A DNA stretch of 64,000 bases from Sphingosinicella sp. CPCC 101087 (GTDB lineage Bacteria; Pseudomonadota; Alphaproteobacteria; Sphingomonadales; Sphingomonadaceae). The translations under genes and the position numbers were made by a program. The stretch is from contig NZ_SBFF01000014.1 of the NCBI RefSeq assembly GCF_004151485.1, positions 107,996 to 171,995 on the forward strand, written 5' to 3'. Shown one piece after another: positions 49,415 through 58,425 of the stretch. The notes under the pieces are model-generated. The model was not told where the DNA came from, ran no database searches, and saw nothing but the letters and a program-made list of their open reading frames with translations. Within the stretch, counting starts at the first letter, position 1. The number at the start of each line of letters is the position of its first letter.

Positions 49415-51499
49415 ATGAAATATCGCGTCCTTCTTCTGTCGGCGGTTTCGTTCGGCGCCCTGGCGCCGGGCGAGGCACGCGCCTCCCAGGCGGGGAGTCG
49501 TACCGACGGGGAGATCATCATCACCGCATCGGCGCTCGACCAGAGCGCGGACGAAACGGCGACGCCAGTGGTCACCCTCTCCGGCGACGAGCTGGTCCAC
49601 CGCCGGCAGGCGACACTCGGGGAAACGCTCGCCGGCCAGCCCGGCATCCATTTCGAGAGCTTCGGGGGCGGCGCGAGCCGGCCCGTCATCAGAGGACAGA
49701 CCTCCCCGAGAATCCAGGCGCTCAGCGACGGCGCCAACATCCAGGACGCGTCCGCAATCTCGCCCGACCATGCGATCGTCACCGAGCCGCTGCTCCTCAG
49801 GGGCATCGAGGTGCTGCGCGGGCCGGCAGCCCTTCTTTACGGCGGCGGGGCGATCGGCGGGGCGATCAACCTGCTCGACGAGAAAGTCCCCACCGTCCTG
49901 CCCGAAGGCGGCATTGCCGGCGTGGCGGAGGGGCGTCTGGGCACCGCCGATGATGAACGATCGCTCGTCGGAGGTCTCACCGCCGGGGTCGGCCCTTTCG
50001 CTTTTCATGTCGAGGGCGTCCATCGGTCGAGCGACGACTATCGCATTCCCGAGTCGTTCGGCACGAGCCGCGTCGAAGGCTCCTATAACGACAGCTCCAC
50101 CTTCAGCGCGGGCGGATCATGGATCGGCCCCGGCGGCTATTTGGGCGTCGCCTACACCCGGCAGCGCAGTCGATACGGCCTGCCGGGCCACAGCCACGAA
50201 TATGAAGACTGCCATCCGCACGGGACGAGCATCCATTGCGGCGGACATGGTCATGACGACGAGGATCACGATCATGAGCATGACCATGATCACGAGCATG
50301 AGGAGGTGCCGTTCGTGCGCCTCCGGAGCGAGCGGTTCGACATTCGCAGCGACTATCAGGACCCCCTGCCCGGATTCGAGCGATTCCGCTTCAGGATGGC
50401 GTTTACCGACTATGAGCATGATGAGCTGGAACATGATGAAGTTGCCACCACGTTCCGGAACAAGGCCTTCGACGTCCGGGCCGAGCTGACCCACAAGCCG
50501 ATCGGCGGCTTCAAGGGAGTCTTCGGAGTCCAGCGTTCGGAGAGCGAATTCAGCGCATCGGGCGAAGAGGCGTTCCTGCTCGATACCAGAACGACCAGCA
50601 TGGCCCTTTTCCTGATGGAGACCTTCCAGCTGGGACCGGTCCGGCTGGAGGCCGCGGCTCGCCAGGAATGGCAGGAAATCGAGCCGGAGCGTTCCTTCAT
50701 GTTCCCGGCGGCGAGGCACGACCCCCTCTCCTTCTCCGGCGCCGCGATATGGGACATCGATGACGACTATTCCGTCTCGCTCTCCCTCGCCCGAGCGCAG
50801 CGAGCGCCGAACGCGCAGGAACTCTATGCCTATGGCGTCCACCTGGCGACCAACACGTTCGAGGTCGGGCTGATCACCGGCAACGTGCGTCTCGGCCTGG
50901 ACGCCTCCGCGAAAGAAGAGACCTCCCGATCCGTCAATCTGACGTTCCGCAAGACGCGCGGTCCAACCACGTTCACCGTCGGCGCCTATCACCAGGATTT
51001 CGACAACTACATCTTCGCCGAGACGCTCGACCGCTTCGAGGACTTCCGCCTCATCCGCTACGTCGGCGCGGACGCCACCTTCACAGGCGTCGACGCCGAG
51101 GTGCGGCACCAGCTCACTGCGGACGTCGCGATATCCGCCTTTGGCGACTATGTGCGTGCGAAGCTGAAGGATGACCTCGGCAATCTACCGCGCATTCCGC
51201 CGATGCGGATCGGCGGCCGGATCGACGGCCGCTGGGGTCCGTTCTCCGGAGACGTGGAATATTACCGCGCCTTCAGCCAGGACGAAGTCGCCTCCTACGA
51301 AAGTCGGACGCCGGGCTACGACATGGTAAATGCCACGTTGGCATACCGGCTCGATCTCGGACCCACGAGCCAGGCGGAATTGTTCGTGCGTGCGACGAAC
51401 CTTACGAACGACCTGGCATTCAATCACGCCTCCTTCATCAGGGATGCGGCGCCGCTCAGGGGCCGGAACTTCGTCTTCGGCCTGCGGACGACGCTCTGA
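49415..51499 (+). CDS. ZnuD-like TonB-dependent outer-membrane receptor
   Basis: This 694-residue receptor has a signal peptide (about 1-24), a plug domain (about 30-150; R-P-V-I-R-G-Q-T-S-P-R and G-I-E-V-L-R-G-P-A-A-L-L-Y-G-G-G-A-I-G-G) and a 22-strand-type barrel. A long extracellular loop at about residues 258-297 is packed with His, Asp and Glu, in H-D/H-E pairs, plus two Cys. Such loops mark ZnuD, the zinc receptor of Neisseria and others. With Zur and MerC-like genes alongside, zinc import is the best reading. The methyltransferase gene follows after 4 bases. Confidence 0.88.
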   Translation: MKYRVLLLSAVSFGALAPGEARASQAGSRTDGEIIITASALDQSADETATPVVTLSGDELVHRRQATLGETLAGQPGIHFESFGGGASRPVIRGQTSPRIQALSDGANIQDASAISPDHAIVTEPLLLRGIEVLRGPAALLYGGGAIGGAINLLDEKVPTVLPEGGIAGVAEGRLGTADDERSLVGGLTAGVGPFAFHVEGVHRSSDDYRIPESFGTSRVEGSYNDSSTFSAGGSWIGPGGYLGVAYTRQRSRYGLPGHSHEYEDCHPHGTSIHCGGHGHDDEDHDHEHDHDHEHEEVPFVRLRSERFDIRSDYQDPLPGFERFRFRMAFTDYEHDELEHDEVATTFRNKAFDVRAELTHKPIGGFKGVFGVQRSESEFSASGEEAFLLDTRTTSMALFLMETFQLGPVRLEAAARQEWQEIEPERSFMFPAARHDPLSFSGAAIWDIDDDYSVSLSLARAQRAPNAQELYAYGVHLATNTFEVGLITGNVRLGLDASAKEETSRSVNLTFRKTRGPTTFTVGAYHQDFDNYIFAETLDRFEDFRLIRYVGADATFTGVDAEVRHQLTADVAISAFGDYVRAKLKDDLGNLPRIPPMRIGGRIDGRWGPFSGDVEYYRAFSQDEVASYESRTPGYDMVNATLAYRLDLGPTSQAELFVRATNLTNDLAFNHASFIRDAAPLRGRNFVFGLRTTL

Positions 51500-51503
51500 G
51501 TCC

Positions 51504-52310
51504 GTGGCCCGCGTTGCACATTCCGACGAGGCCAAGCGAGCGCCCCAATCCCCGCCGCAGCTGTTTCGTTTCGTCGAGGAACTCCAGGGCGACTTGCCCT
51601 GGGGTTCCGTCCTCGACGCGGGAACCGGAACCGGCTCGATCCGCTGGGTCTCGTCCCTGCCGACCGCGCGCTGGACCGCGGTGACGGGCGCCGAAGGCCA
51701 TGCGGTGCAGGTGAGCGATGCGGTCGCGGCTGTACGCAGGCGCCAGGACCGGATCGTGCTCGGCAACTGGGCCGATCCTGCGCTGCTTGCCGGAGAATGC
51801 TATGATACGGTCCTCGCGGATTATCTGCTGGGCGCGATAGAGGGTTTCGCGCCCTATTTTCAGCCGCGCCTGTTCGCGAGGCTGCGACCGCTGGTGGGCC
51901 ACCGCCTCTATGTCGTCGGGCTCGAACCTTATGTGAGCCACGAGCCGAACTCCCCCGCTGCCCGGATCATCTGGGAGATCGGCCGCTTTCGCGACGCCTG
52001 CCTGCTGCTCGCCGGTGAGCGGCCCTACCGCGAATATCCCGTCCAATGGGTGATCGATCATCTGTACGCCTCCGGATTCCGGGTCGTCGCGGCGCGGCGC
52101 TTCGCGATCCGGTACAAGGCTCGCTTCGTGAACAGCCAGATCGACATGTGCGCGCCGCGCCTCGCAACGCTTTCGGATCGGACCCTGGCAGATGCGCTCT
52201 CGGCCAGGGGGGAGGCGCTCAGGAACCGAGCGCTCGACCTGATCGACCGCGAGGGCGGGATTCGCCACGGCTTCGATCATGTCGTCGCCGCCGAGCCGAT
52301 CGGCACATGA
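51504..52310 (+). CDS. SAM-dependent methyltransferase
   Basis: This 268-residue cytoplasmic protein has the Rossmann methyltransferase motif I V-L-D-A-G-T-G-T-G (about residues 33-41). Motif II/III-like strands follow (W-T-A-V-T-G-A and D-T-V-L-A-D-Y). The start is the GTG four bases after the receptor stop, so it may be translated from the zinc-receptor transcript. The substrate is unknown. It has no close link to zinc that I can see in the sequence. Confidence 0.7.
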   Translation: MARVAHSDEAKRAPQSPPQLFRFVEELQGDLPWGSVLDAGTGTGSIRWVSSLPTARWTAVTGAEGHAVQVSDAVAAVRRRQDRIVLGNWADPALLAGECYDTVLADYLLGAIEGFAPYFQPRLFARLRPLVGHRLYVVGLEPYVSHEPNSPAARIIWEIGRFRDACLLLAGERPYREYPVQWVIDHLYASGFRVVAARRFAIRYKARFVNSQIDMCAPRLATLSDRTLADALSARGEALRNRALDLIDREGGIRHGFDHVVAAEPIGT

Positions 52311-52379
52311 CGACCTGCAGGCCCGGACCCCGATCCATGAAGAGATCACCCAAGCGCCCGGCCCCGATCTCCCGAATGA

Positions 52380-52406
52380 CGGCGGCCGCGGCCCCTAATG
52401 CCGCCG
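52380..52406. terminator. Weak hairpin between convergent methyltransferase and kinase genes
   Basis: CGGCGGC (52380-52386) pairs with GCCGCCG (52400-52406). It lies in the 147-base gap between convergent genes. There is no T-run. Confidence 0.35.
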
Positions 52407-52457
52407 GTCGCCAGGGCCGCAGCGAGCGGGACCGGATCGCTGACCCCCGCCTCCTGT

Positions 52458-54491
52458 TCAACCTCGTCTCAGCGGGACCACGTTGGAATGGGGGTTCACG
52501 ACGCGCTCGATCGCTGCTGCGAGGTCGGCCCGGCGAAACGGCTTGTCGAGCCGCGGGAGATCGGGCGCCCCTTCGGCGGGACCGGCATAGCCGGTGATCA
52601 GCAGCAGCGGAAGTTCGGGCCGGCTCTCTCGAATGCGCTGGGCCAGCTCCGCACCGTTCATCTGCGGCATCGTATAATCGGTGACGACGATGTCGATGTC
52701 GAGATCCGGCAACTTGGTCAGCGCGTCCAGACCGCCCCTTGCCTCGGTCACCGAATGGCCCAGTTCACGCAGCATGTCGGCCGTGGCGGCGCGTACGAGC
52801 TGCTCGTCGTCGACGAGGAGGATCGACAGGGGGCGCATGTTCCGCACCGGCTCGTCGGAGGGGGCGACGCGAAAACGCACGGCCTGTTCGGAGGCGACCG
52901 GCAACCACAGATCGACGCGCGTGCCTTCGCCGGGCGTGCTGGTGAGGCGGAAGCCTCCGCCCAGCTGGGACGCCAGCCCGTGCACCATCGAGAGCCCGAG
53001 CCCGGTGCCCTTGCCGACCTCCTTCGTCGAGTAGAAAGGCTCGACGGCGCGCGAAAGCGTCTCTTCGTCCATCCCCGCGCCGGTGTCGATCACGGACAGG
53101 CGAATGTAGAGGCCCGGCGTGACCTGCGGCACCTCGCCCGGCCCGAGCGCCTGCACTTCCGCCGCGACCGTGAGCAGCCCGCCCGACGGCATCGCATCGC
53201 GCGCGTTCACGCACAGGTTGAGCACCGCAAGCTCGAGCTGATGCGGATCGGCGAGAACGGGTGGCAGATTCTGGTCCAGCCGCAGCTGGAGCTCGATGGT
53301 GGCACCGATCGAACTGGCGATCAGGTCGCGCATCCCGTCGAGGAGGGTTTCCGGGTCGACCGGCCTCGTCTGCAGCGCCTGCCGGCGAGCAAAGCCCAGC
53401 AGCCGCTGCACCAGCGTTCGCGCGCGCTCGGCCGACTCCAGTGCTCCGCCGATCAGCCGCTTGGCCCGCGCATCATCCTTGCCGTAGCGGCGATTCAGGA
53501 GATCGAGCACACCGGTGATCGGCGTCAGCAGATTGTTGAAGTCATGCGCCACGCCGCCGGTGAGCTGGCCGAGAGTCTCGAGCTTCTGCGCCTCGTGAAG
53601 CTGAGCGAGCGCCGCCTCGCGTTCGGCCGTCGCCGTCAGGATGCGCTGCTCGAGCGAGGCGGTGAGCTCGCGCAGCTCCTCCTCCATCGCGCGCCGGGCG
53701 GAGATGTCGGTGAACAGGACGGCAACCCGCCGGTCCGCGGGATCGCCGAGCCGAAAGGCGTGGACATCGTACCAGCGACCCAGCGCCTTGGCCGAATTCT
53801 CGAACCGGATGGCTTCTCCGGTAAGTGCGACCCGTCCATAGATGTCGAACCAATGCTGTTCGTGCCCGGGCACGAGTTCGCGCATCCGGCGGCCAGGCGC
53901 ATCGGCCATGCCTGTCTGACGAACGAATGCCGGGTTGATTTCGACGAACCGGTAGTCTGTCGCCTTTCCGTCCGCGTCGAAGACCATTTCGATGATGCAG
54001 AATCCGGCGTCGATCGACTCGAACAGGGACCGATACCGCTCGCTGCTTTCATGCAGCTCCTTGAGCCTCGCGCGTGCATCATATTGGCGCCGGCGGCCGC
54101 GCAGCGCGGATCGGGCGAGGCTGACGAGCGTCGTCGGATGGAAGGGACGTTCCAGGAAGGTCACGTTGCCGAGCAGCCCGAGATAGCGGCTGGCCGCCGG
54201 ATTGCGCTCCAGGCCTCCGCCGCCGGTCGTCAGCAGCACGAACGGAAGGTCCGACCATTCCTCTTGGCGCGCGATCCAGGCGACGAGCGGGGTGGCGTCG
54301 GCGGTCGCGACCGCTTCCTCCGTTACGAGGACGAAGCCGACTCCCTCGTCCATGGCTTCGAGCAAGACAGGAATGGACGGGCAGGCCTGCGCGTCGATGC
54401 CGGCCTCGGCCAATATGCCGCAGGCGACGGCCGCATCCCGTCCGCGCGGAGCGAGCAGCAGCGCCCGCTCGGAAGTCCCGCCGGGGCTCAC
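52458..54491 (-). CDS. Hybrid PAS histidine kinase coupled to the KaiC-like protein
   Basis: This 677-residue soluble kinase has an N-terminal receiver-like domain (about 8-125) without a clear phosphoacceptor and a PAS domain (about 150-270). The HisKA domain carries H316 in G-G-V-A-H-D-F-N-N-L-L, and an HATPase domain follows (about 430-545; D-T-G-A-G-M and G-T-G-L-G-L-S). The C-terminal receiver (about 560-670) has the aspartate in V-V-T-D-Y-T-M-P. It is a hybrid kinase of the HDFNN group. The GTG start overlaps the KaiC stop by 4 bases, so the pair is translationally coupled. No cognate output regulator is adjacent. Confidence 0.87.
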   Translation of the reverse strand: MSPGGTSERALLLAPRGRDAAVACGILAEAGIDAQACPSIPVLLEAMDEGVGFVLVTEEAVATADATPLVAWIARQEEWSDLPFVLLTTGGGGLERNPAASRYLGLLGNVTFLERPFHPTTLVSLARSALRGRRRQYDARARLKELHESSERYRSLFESIDAGFCIIEMVFDADGKATDYRFVEINPAFVRQTGMADAPGRRMRELVPGHEQHWFDIYGRVALTGEAIRFENSAKALGRWYDVHAFRLGDPADRRVAVLFTDISARRAMEEELRELTASLEQRILTATAEREAALAQLHEAQKLETLGQLTGGVAHDFNNLLTPITGVLDLLNRRYGKDDARAKRLIGGALESAERARTLVQRLLGFARRQALQTRPVDPETLLDGMRDLIASSIGATIELQLRLDQNLPPVLADPHQLELAVLNLCVNARDAMPSGGLLTVAAEVQALGPGEVPQVTPGLYIRLSVIDTGAGMDEETLSRAVEPFYSTKEVGKGTGLGLSMVHGLASQLGGGFRLTSTPGEGTRVDLWLPVASEQAVRFRVAPSDEPVRNMRPLSILLVDDEQLVRAATADMLRELGHSVTEARGGLDALTKLPDLDIDIVVTDYTMPQMNGAELAQRIRESRPELPLLLITGYAGPAEGAPDLPRLDKPFRRADLAAAIERVVNPHSNVVPLRRG

Positions 54492-55975
54492 GCGTCCGGC
54501 TCGAGCAAGTCCGGCCCCTTGCCTACCCACGTCGGCACGCCCCGCAGGACGCCCTGGAAGTCGGTGAGCGGCTGGCCCAGCGTCACACCGCCGCCGTCGA
54601 TCCGATATTCCCGGATGGAATCCTCATGCGCGCCGTTGCGCTTCTTGACGACGGAAATGGCGCGGCGCACGCGCCCGCGCGCCTCGAAATAGCGCAGCAG
54701 GATCACGGTGTCGGCCAGATAGGTGACGTCGACCGGGGAGCGCATGTCCCCCACCAGCCCGTGCTGCGCAACCGTCAGGAAAGTCGTGGCGCCCTGTCGG
54801 TTCAGATATTGGAGCAGCTCGTGCATGTGCAGGATGAGCGCGCTCTCCCCAGGCATGGCCGCCTGGTAGCCGTTGAGGCTGTCCAGCACCACGGTGCGGG
54901 CGCCATGGACCTCGACGCAATGCCGCACCCGCTCGGAGAATTGGCCCGGCGCGAGCTCGGCCGCGTCCACCTGCTCGAGGACGAGCAGATTCTTGTCGAT
55001 CATCGCCTGGAGGTCCAGGCCGAGGCCTTTGGCACGATCGATCAGGAGGCTGCGTTCCTCGTCGAAGACGAACATCGCCGCAATCTCGCCCCGGGCGATT
55101 GCGGTCGCGATGAAGGTGAGCGTGAGGATCGACTTGCCCGTGCCGGCCGGCCCGAGGATAAGGACGCTCGAGCCGCGCTGGACGCCCCCGCCCAGGAGCG
55201 CGTTGAGCTCGGCGGAGGGCGATGACAACACGTCGCGGGAAAAGCGAGTGCGATGCTCGGCCGAGACCAGGCGGGGAAAGACCCTGACGCCGCCGGTCTC
55301 GATGGCGAGGTCATGGAAACCGCCGCGGAACCGTCGCCCGCGATATTTGATGACCCTGAGCCGACGTCGATCGGATCCGTAGTCGGGCGCTAGTTCCTCG
55401 AGCCGCACGACCCCGTGCGCCACGCTGTGAACGGTCTTGTCGTGCGCATCGGAGGTGAGATCGTCGAGCAGCAGGACGGTGATCTGCTGGCGGGCGAAAT
55501 AATGCTTCAGCGCCAGGACCTGGCGGCGGTAGCGAAGCGAGCTCTGGGCAAGCAGGCGAATTTCCGAGAGGCTGTCGAGCACCACCCGGTCGGGCTTGGC
55601 CCGCTCGACGGCCTCGAAGATGCGCTTCGTGGTCTCCCCCAGCTCCAGGTCCGACGAGTAAAGCAGGCTCTGCTGCTGGTTTTCGTCGAGCAGGTTCTCG
55701 GGGGGCACGAGTTCGTATATCTCGACGCCGTCGAGCGACCATCCGTGCGACGCGCCCGTCGCCCTCAGCTCGTCTTCGGTCTCCGACAAGGTAATGTACA
55801 GCACCCGCTCTCCGGCGGCCGCACCTTCGAGCAGGAACTGGGTAGCGATGGTGGTCTTGCCCGTTCCGGGGCTCCCTTCGAGGAGGAAGATTCTACCCCG
55901 GACCAGGCCCCCGCACAGCACGTCGTCCAACCCTGATATGCCGGTGGCGGCATCTTCGGACGTCGATATGTTCAA
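54488..55975 (-). CDS. KaiC-like double RecA-domain ATPase
   Basis: This 495-residue protein has two RecA/KaiC domains. CI has Walker A G34-T42 (G-S-P-G-T-G-K-T-T) and Walker B near D134. CII has Walker A G275-S282 (G-P-A-G-T-G-K-S) and Walker B near D365 (V-V-L-D-S-L-N-G-Y). The region D-x-T-Y-L-A-D-T-V-I-L-L aligns with the KaiC phosphosite segment, but with T-Y where cyanobacterial KaiC has S431-T432. The TTG at 55975 follows a strong GGAGGA site; a GTG 15 codons upstream is the alternative. There is no kaiA or kaiB nearby. A signalling ATPase feeding the coupled kinase is the likely role. Confidence 0.85.
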   Translation of the reverse strand: MNISTSEDAATGISGLDDVLCGGLVRGRIFLLEGSPGTGKTTIATQFLLEGAAAGERVLYITLSETEDELRATGASHGWSLDGVEIYELVPPENLLDENQQQSLLYSSDLELGETTKRIFEAVERAKPDRVVLDSLSEIRLLAQSSLRYRRQVLALKHYFARQQITVLLLDDLTSDAHDKTVHSVAHGVVRLEELAPDYGSDRRRLRVIKYRGRRFRGGFHDLAIETGGVRVFPRLVSAEHRTRFSRDVLSSPSAELNALLGGGVQRGSSVLILGPAGTGKSILTLTFIATAIARGEIAAMFVFDEERSLLIDRAKGLGLDLQAMIDKNLLVLEQVDAAELAPGQFSERVRHCVEVHGARTVVLDSLNGYQAAMPGESALILHMHELLQYLNRQGATTFLTVAQHGLVGDMRSPVDVTYLADTVILLRYFEARGRVRRAISVVKKRNGAHEDSIREYRIDGGGVTLGQPLTDFQGVLRGVPTWVGKGPDLLEPDA

Positions 55976-56694
55976 GCTTGCTCCTCCGGCTCCGACAATG
56001 AAGATGCTCCACCAACTCACGACAAGCCCGGCGTTTCCATCGGCGGGCCCGGGCTGCGGCCCCCACGCGGGCCAGGCGACAAGCCCGAAACTCGCTCCGG
56101 CGGCCGTGGTGCACCGGATTTGGACCTCGGTGCTGGCCGGGCCATACAGGTCTTCGGCGGGGGGTCCCGTCCGAAGAAGGACGCCGGTGCCGCCTGTTCG
56201 CGCCGCGACCCAATGCCGGATCTCGAATCGTCGACCGCTCCCGGAAGGGGTCGAGGATCTTGAACGTCACCCAGGCCATTGAACTGGCTGCGTGCCTAAC
56301 TATCTCGCCGCGCTGCGGGTTCAGCAGGCGACGAAAGCGCGGCCCGACCGCCTATCCCCTCGCCTGCGCCCTCCAGGCCTGGGCAGCGGAAGCCCCATTC
56401 GCTCTCGTCGCGCCGTGACCATGCGCAAGCCGCCTTACTGGCTTCTCAGCCCTCAAATTCCATTGATATTTCGTGCGCGCTCCCGGCAGCAATAACGTTC
56501 AAGCCTCGCCTCGCCGGCCGAGTTAGGATCGGCGGATGAGCAGAACTGTCGATCCTTTTCCCGCCGACAGGTCCTCGCGGAAGCGACGGGCGCGCTCGAG
56601 CGAGCGGAGTTCCGCCACGCCCCGCTTTCGGCACGGGCAGGCCAGGACGATGTGACCCTGACAATCGTAACAGCAGAACGCGAGGAGATATCGC
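55976..56694. other. About 720 bases without a supported gene
   Basis: Upstream of the KaiC-like gene one minus-strand frame stays open to about 56260 but has no start codon with a ribosome site and no recognisable family. A possible 39-codon plus-strand frame at 56536 also lacks support. The stretch probably holds promoters for the two divergent genes. Confidence 0.4.
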
Positions 56695-57312
56695 ATGCAC
56701 GGTGAAAGCCGGTGTCCCGACGTCGACGCCTATATCGAACAGGCGGGGGATTTCGCCAAGCCGATCCTTCTCCATTTGCGCGAGCGGCTGCACGCCATCT
56801 GCCCGCAGGTGGACGAAAGTCTGAAGTGGGGCATTCCTCACTTCGATTATTGCGGCCAGTTCATGTGCATGATGGCCGCATACTCCGGCCACTGCTCCTT
56901 CACTTTCTGGAAACAGGCGCTCATGAGCGATCCTCGATTGCGGGAGAACCCGTCCCTTAAGGCCAACAAGCGCTATCTGGGCAATCTGAAGGTGATGTCG
57001 GATCTCCCGCCTGAGCCCGAGCTTACCAGCTTGATCAAGGAGGCGATGAAGCTCAACGAGGAACGAGTTGAGCTTCCCGAGCGTGCGCCGAAGCAGACGG
57101 CCGAGATCGCGATGCCCGAGGCGTTCAGGGAGCGGCTCGCCGCGAACGACGCCGTCCGTCAGATCTTCGAGAGCAGGTCTCCGTCCTTTCGGAAGGAATA
57201 TCTGGTCTGGATCAGCCAGGCGAAGACCGAGGCCACCCGCGACAAGCGTATCGCCGAATCTCTGGCTTGGATCGCCGAGGGAAAGTCGCGGTTCTGGAAG
57301 TATCAGAAGTAG
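56695..57312 (+). CDS. YdeI-like DUF1801/OmdA-type protein
   Basis: This 205-residue cytoplasmic protein has a DUF1801 part (about 8-120; E-S-L-K-W-G-I-P-H-F and M-M-A-A-Y-S-G-H-C-S-F-T-F-W) and a C-terminal YdeI/OmdA part (about 140-205; F-R-x-R-L-A-A-N, P-S-F-R-K-E-Y-L-V-W-I-S-Q-A-K, K-R-I-A-E-S-L-A-W-I-A-E-G-K). The molecular role of this widespread family is not well established. GAGGAG lies eight bases upstream of the ATG. Confidence 0.85.
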   Translation: MHGESRCPDVDAYIEQAGDFAKPILLHLRERLHAICPQVDESLKWGIPHFDYCGQFMCMMAAYSGHCSFTFWKQALMSDPRLRENPSLKANKRYLGNLKVMSDLPPEPELTSLIKEAMKLNEERVELPERAPKQTAEIAMPEAFRERLAANDAVRQIFESRSPSFRKEYLVWISQAKTEATRDKRIAESLAWIAEGKSRFWKYQK

Positions 57313-57685
57313 ATGCCTGGCACGCTGCAGATCCGGATTTCCAGATCGCAAGGACCGGAAGCCGGATATTGTCTTCCGCCGCTCGACGCCGAGCGAACAG
57401 CAGCGATGCAGACGCGGCGCAGGCGTGCGCGTGGCGCACGCCTGACCTGCCATCGGAGACATATGTCGAGGACCAAGTATCGAGAAGAATCAGCTTGGTG
57501 AAGGCATTCGCGCAGCGTCGATTCTGCACCGTAGCACGGCTGCGGGTCGCGAGTTTCGCGAGTTCCCGACCAATGGCTTCGGTGCGGTGAGCAGCGAGAA
57601 GAAATTTTCCGAGCGCGTGTCGGGTCGACGAAACCCGCAACGTCCTTGAGCAGAACGGCACAACTTCAATCAGGGAGAGACGACA
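57313..57685. other. Gene-free stretch with a perfect hairpin at 57420-57444
   Basis: No supported frame is present. An 11-base-pair perfect stem (57420-57430 with 57434-57444) with a GTG loop lies about 108 bases after the YdeI stop. It has no T-run and may be a terminator or a transcript-stabilising hairpin. Confidence 0.5.
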
Positions 57686-58114
57686 ATGGCCAAGATGATC
57701 TTCGTGAACCTTCCCGTCACCGACCTCGCAGCCTCGAGCCGCTTCTACGAGGCGATTGGGTGCGAGAAGAACGAGCAGTTCAGCGACGAAAACACCGCTT
57801 CGATGGTGTGGTCCGACACCATCACCTTCCACCTCATGACGCACGGCTATTTCGCTACCTTCACGAACAATCCGATTGCCGATGCGCACTCGACCACGGG
57901 AATGCTGATCGCCCTGAGCCGCGACAGTCGAGAGGAGGTCGACCGGATGGCCGAGGCCGCGGCCGTGAGTGGCGGAAGGGCCGACGTGCGCGAAGTCCAG
58001 GACATGGGTTTCATGTATGTCCGCACGATTCAGGACCCCGACGGGCACGTCCTCGAGGCGGCGTGGATGAACATGGAGGCCGCAGCCGACATGCCGGAGG
58101 GGCAGCCGCAATAG
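57686..58114 (+). CDS. VOC-family (glyoxalase-like) protein
   Basis: This 142-residue protein has the vicinal-oxygen-chelate fold: V-N-L-P-V-T-D-L-A-A-S-S-R-F-Y at the start and I-Q-D-P-D-G-H-V-L-E-A-A-W-M at the end, with possible metal ligands H in G-H-V and E in L-E-A. Members include lactoylglutathione lyases and many uncharacterised relatives. A GGGAGAGA site precedes the ATG. Confidence 0.85.
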   Translation: MAKMIFVNLPVTDLAASSRFYEAIGCEKNEQFSDENTASMVWSDTITFHLMTHGYFATFTNNPIADAHSTTGMLIALSRDSREEVDRMAEAAAVSGGRADVREVQDMGFMYVRTIQDPDGHVLEAAWMNMEAAADMPEGQPQ

Positions 58115-58425
58115 CGGCGCCGTGGCGGCTCAAGGATTCCTGACGGAAGCACCGCCGGCCCGCCTGCTGATCCTCCCGCCACGTCGCTCCGCGGAATCAT
58201 GACGTCGGCCGACGGCATCGTTGCGCTCGTTACGCCATTCCTGGACGACGTCGCACCGCCTATGCCGGATGGATTCCTCCAACGAGGGGTCTAGCGCGCT
58301 TCCGACCCGCGCAGGGAACCGAACGGGCCGGGACGCCACTTTAGGCATCGATGGGCCTCAAAGGGGCCTGATACGGGCCTATGCCTCACCGGCTGAGCAC
58401 CATCCATGACGGACGGGAGAAAACC
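58115..58425. other. Gene-free stretch between the VOC and NmrA-like genes
   Basis: No intact gene is supported. A 30-codon frame at 58200-58292 contains G-I-V-A-L-V-T-P-F, which recalls the N-terminus of the DapA/NanA aldolase family; it is listed separately as a possible fragment. Confidence 0.4.
58200..58292 (+). pseudogene. Possible remnant of a DapA-like gene start
   Basis: The short frame begins at an ATG and reads G-I-V-A-L-V-T-P-F-L-D-D within the first 17 residues, then stops after 30 codons. DapA-family proteins typically start with a strand ending in A-L-V-T-P-F. No further DapA sequence was recognised downstream. Chance similarity is quite possible. Confidence 0.2.

Noticed and set aside
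55976..56260. Minus-strand extension of the KaiC-like protein
   Set aside because: The frame is open but has no start codon with a ribosome site, while the TTG at 55975 has a strong one.
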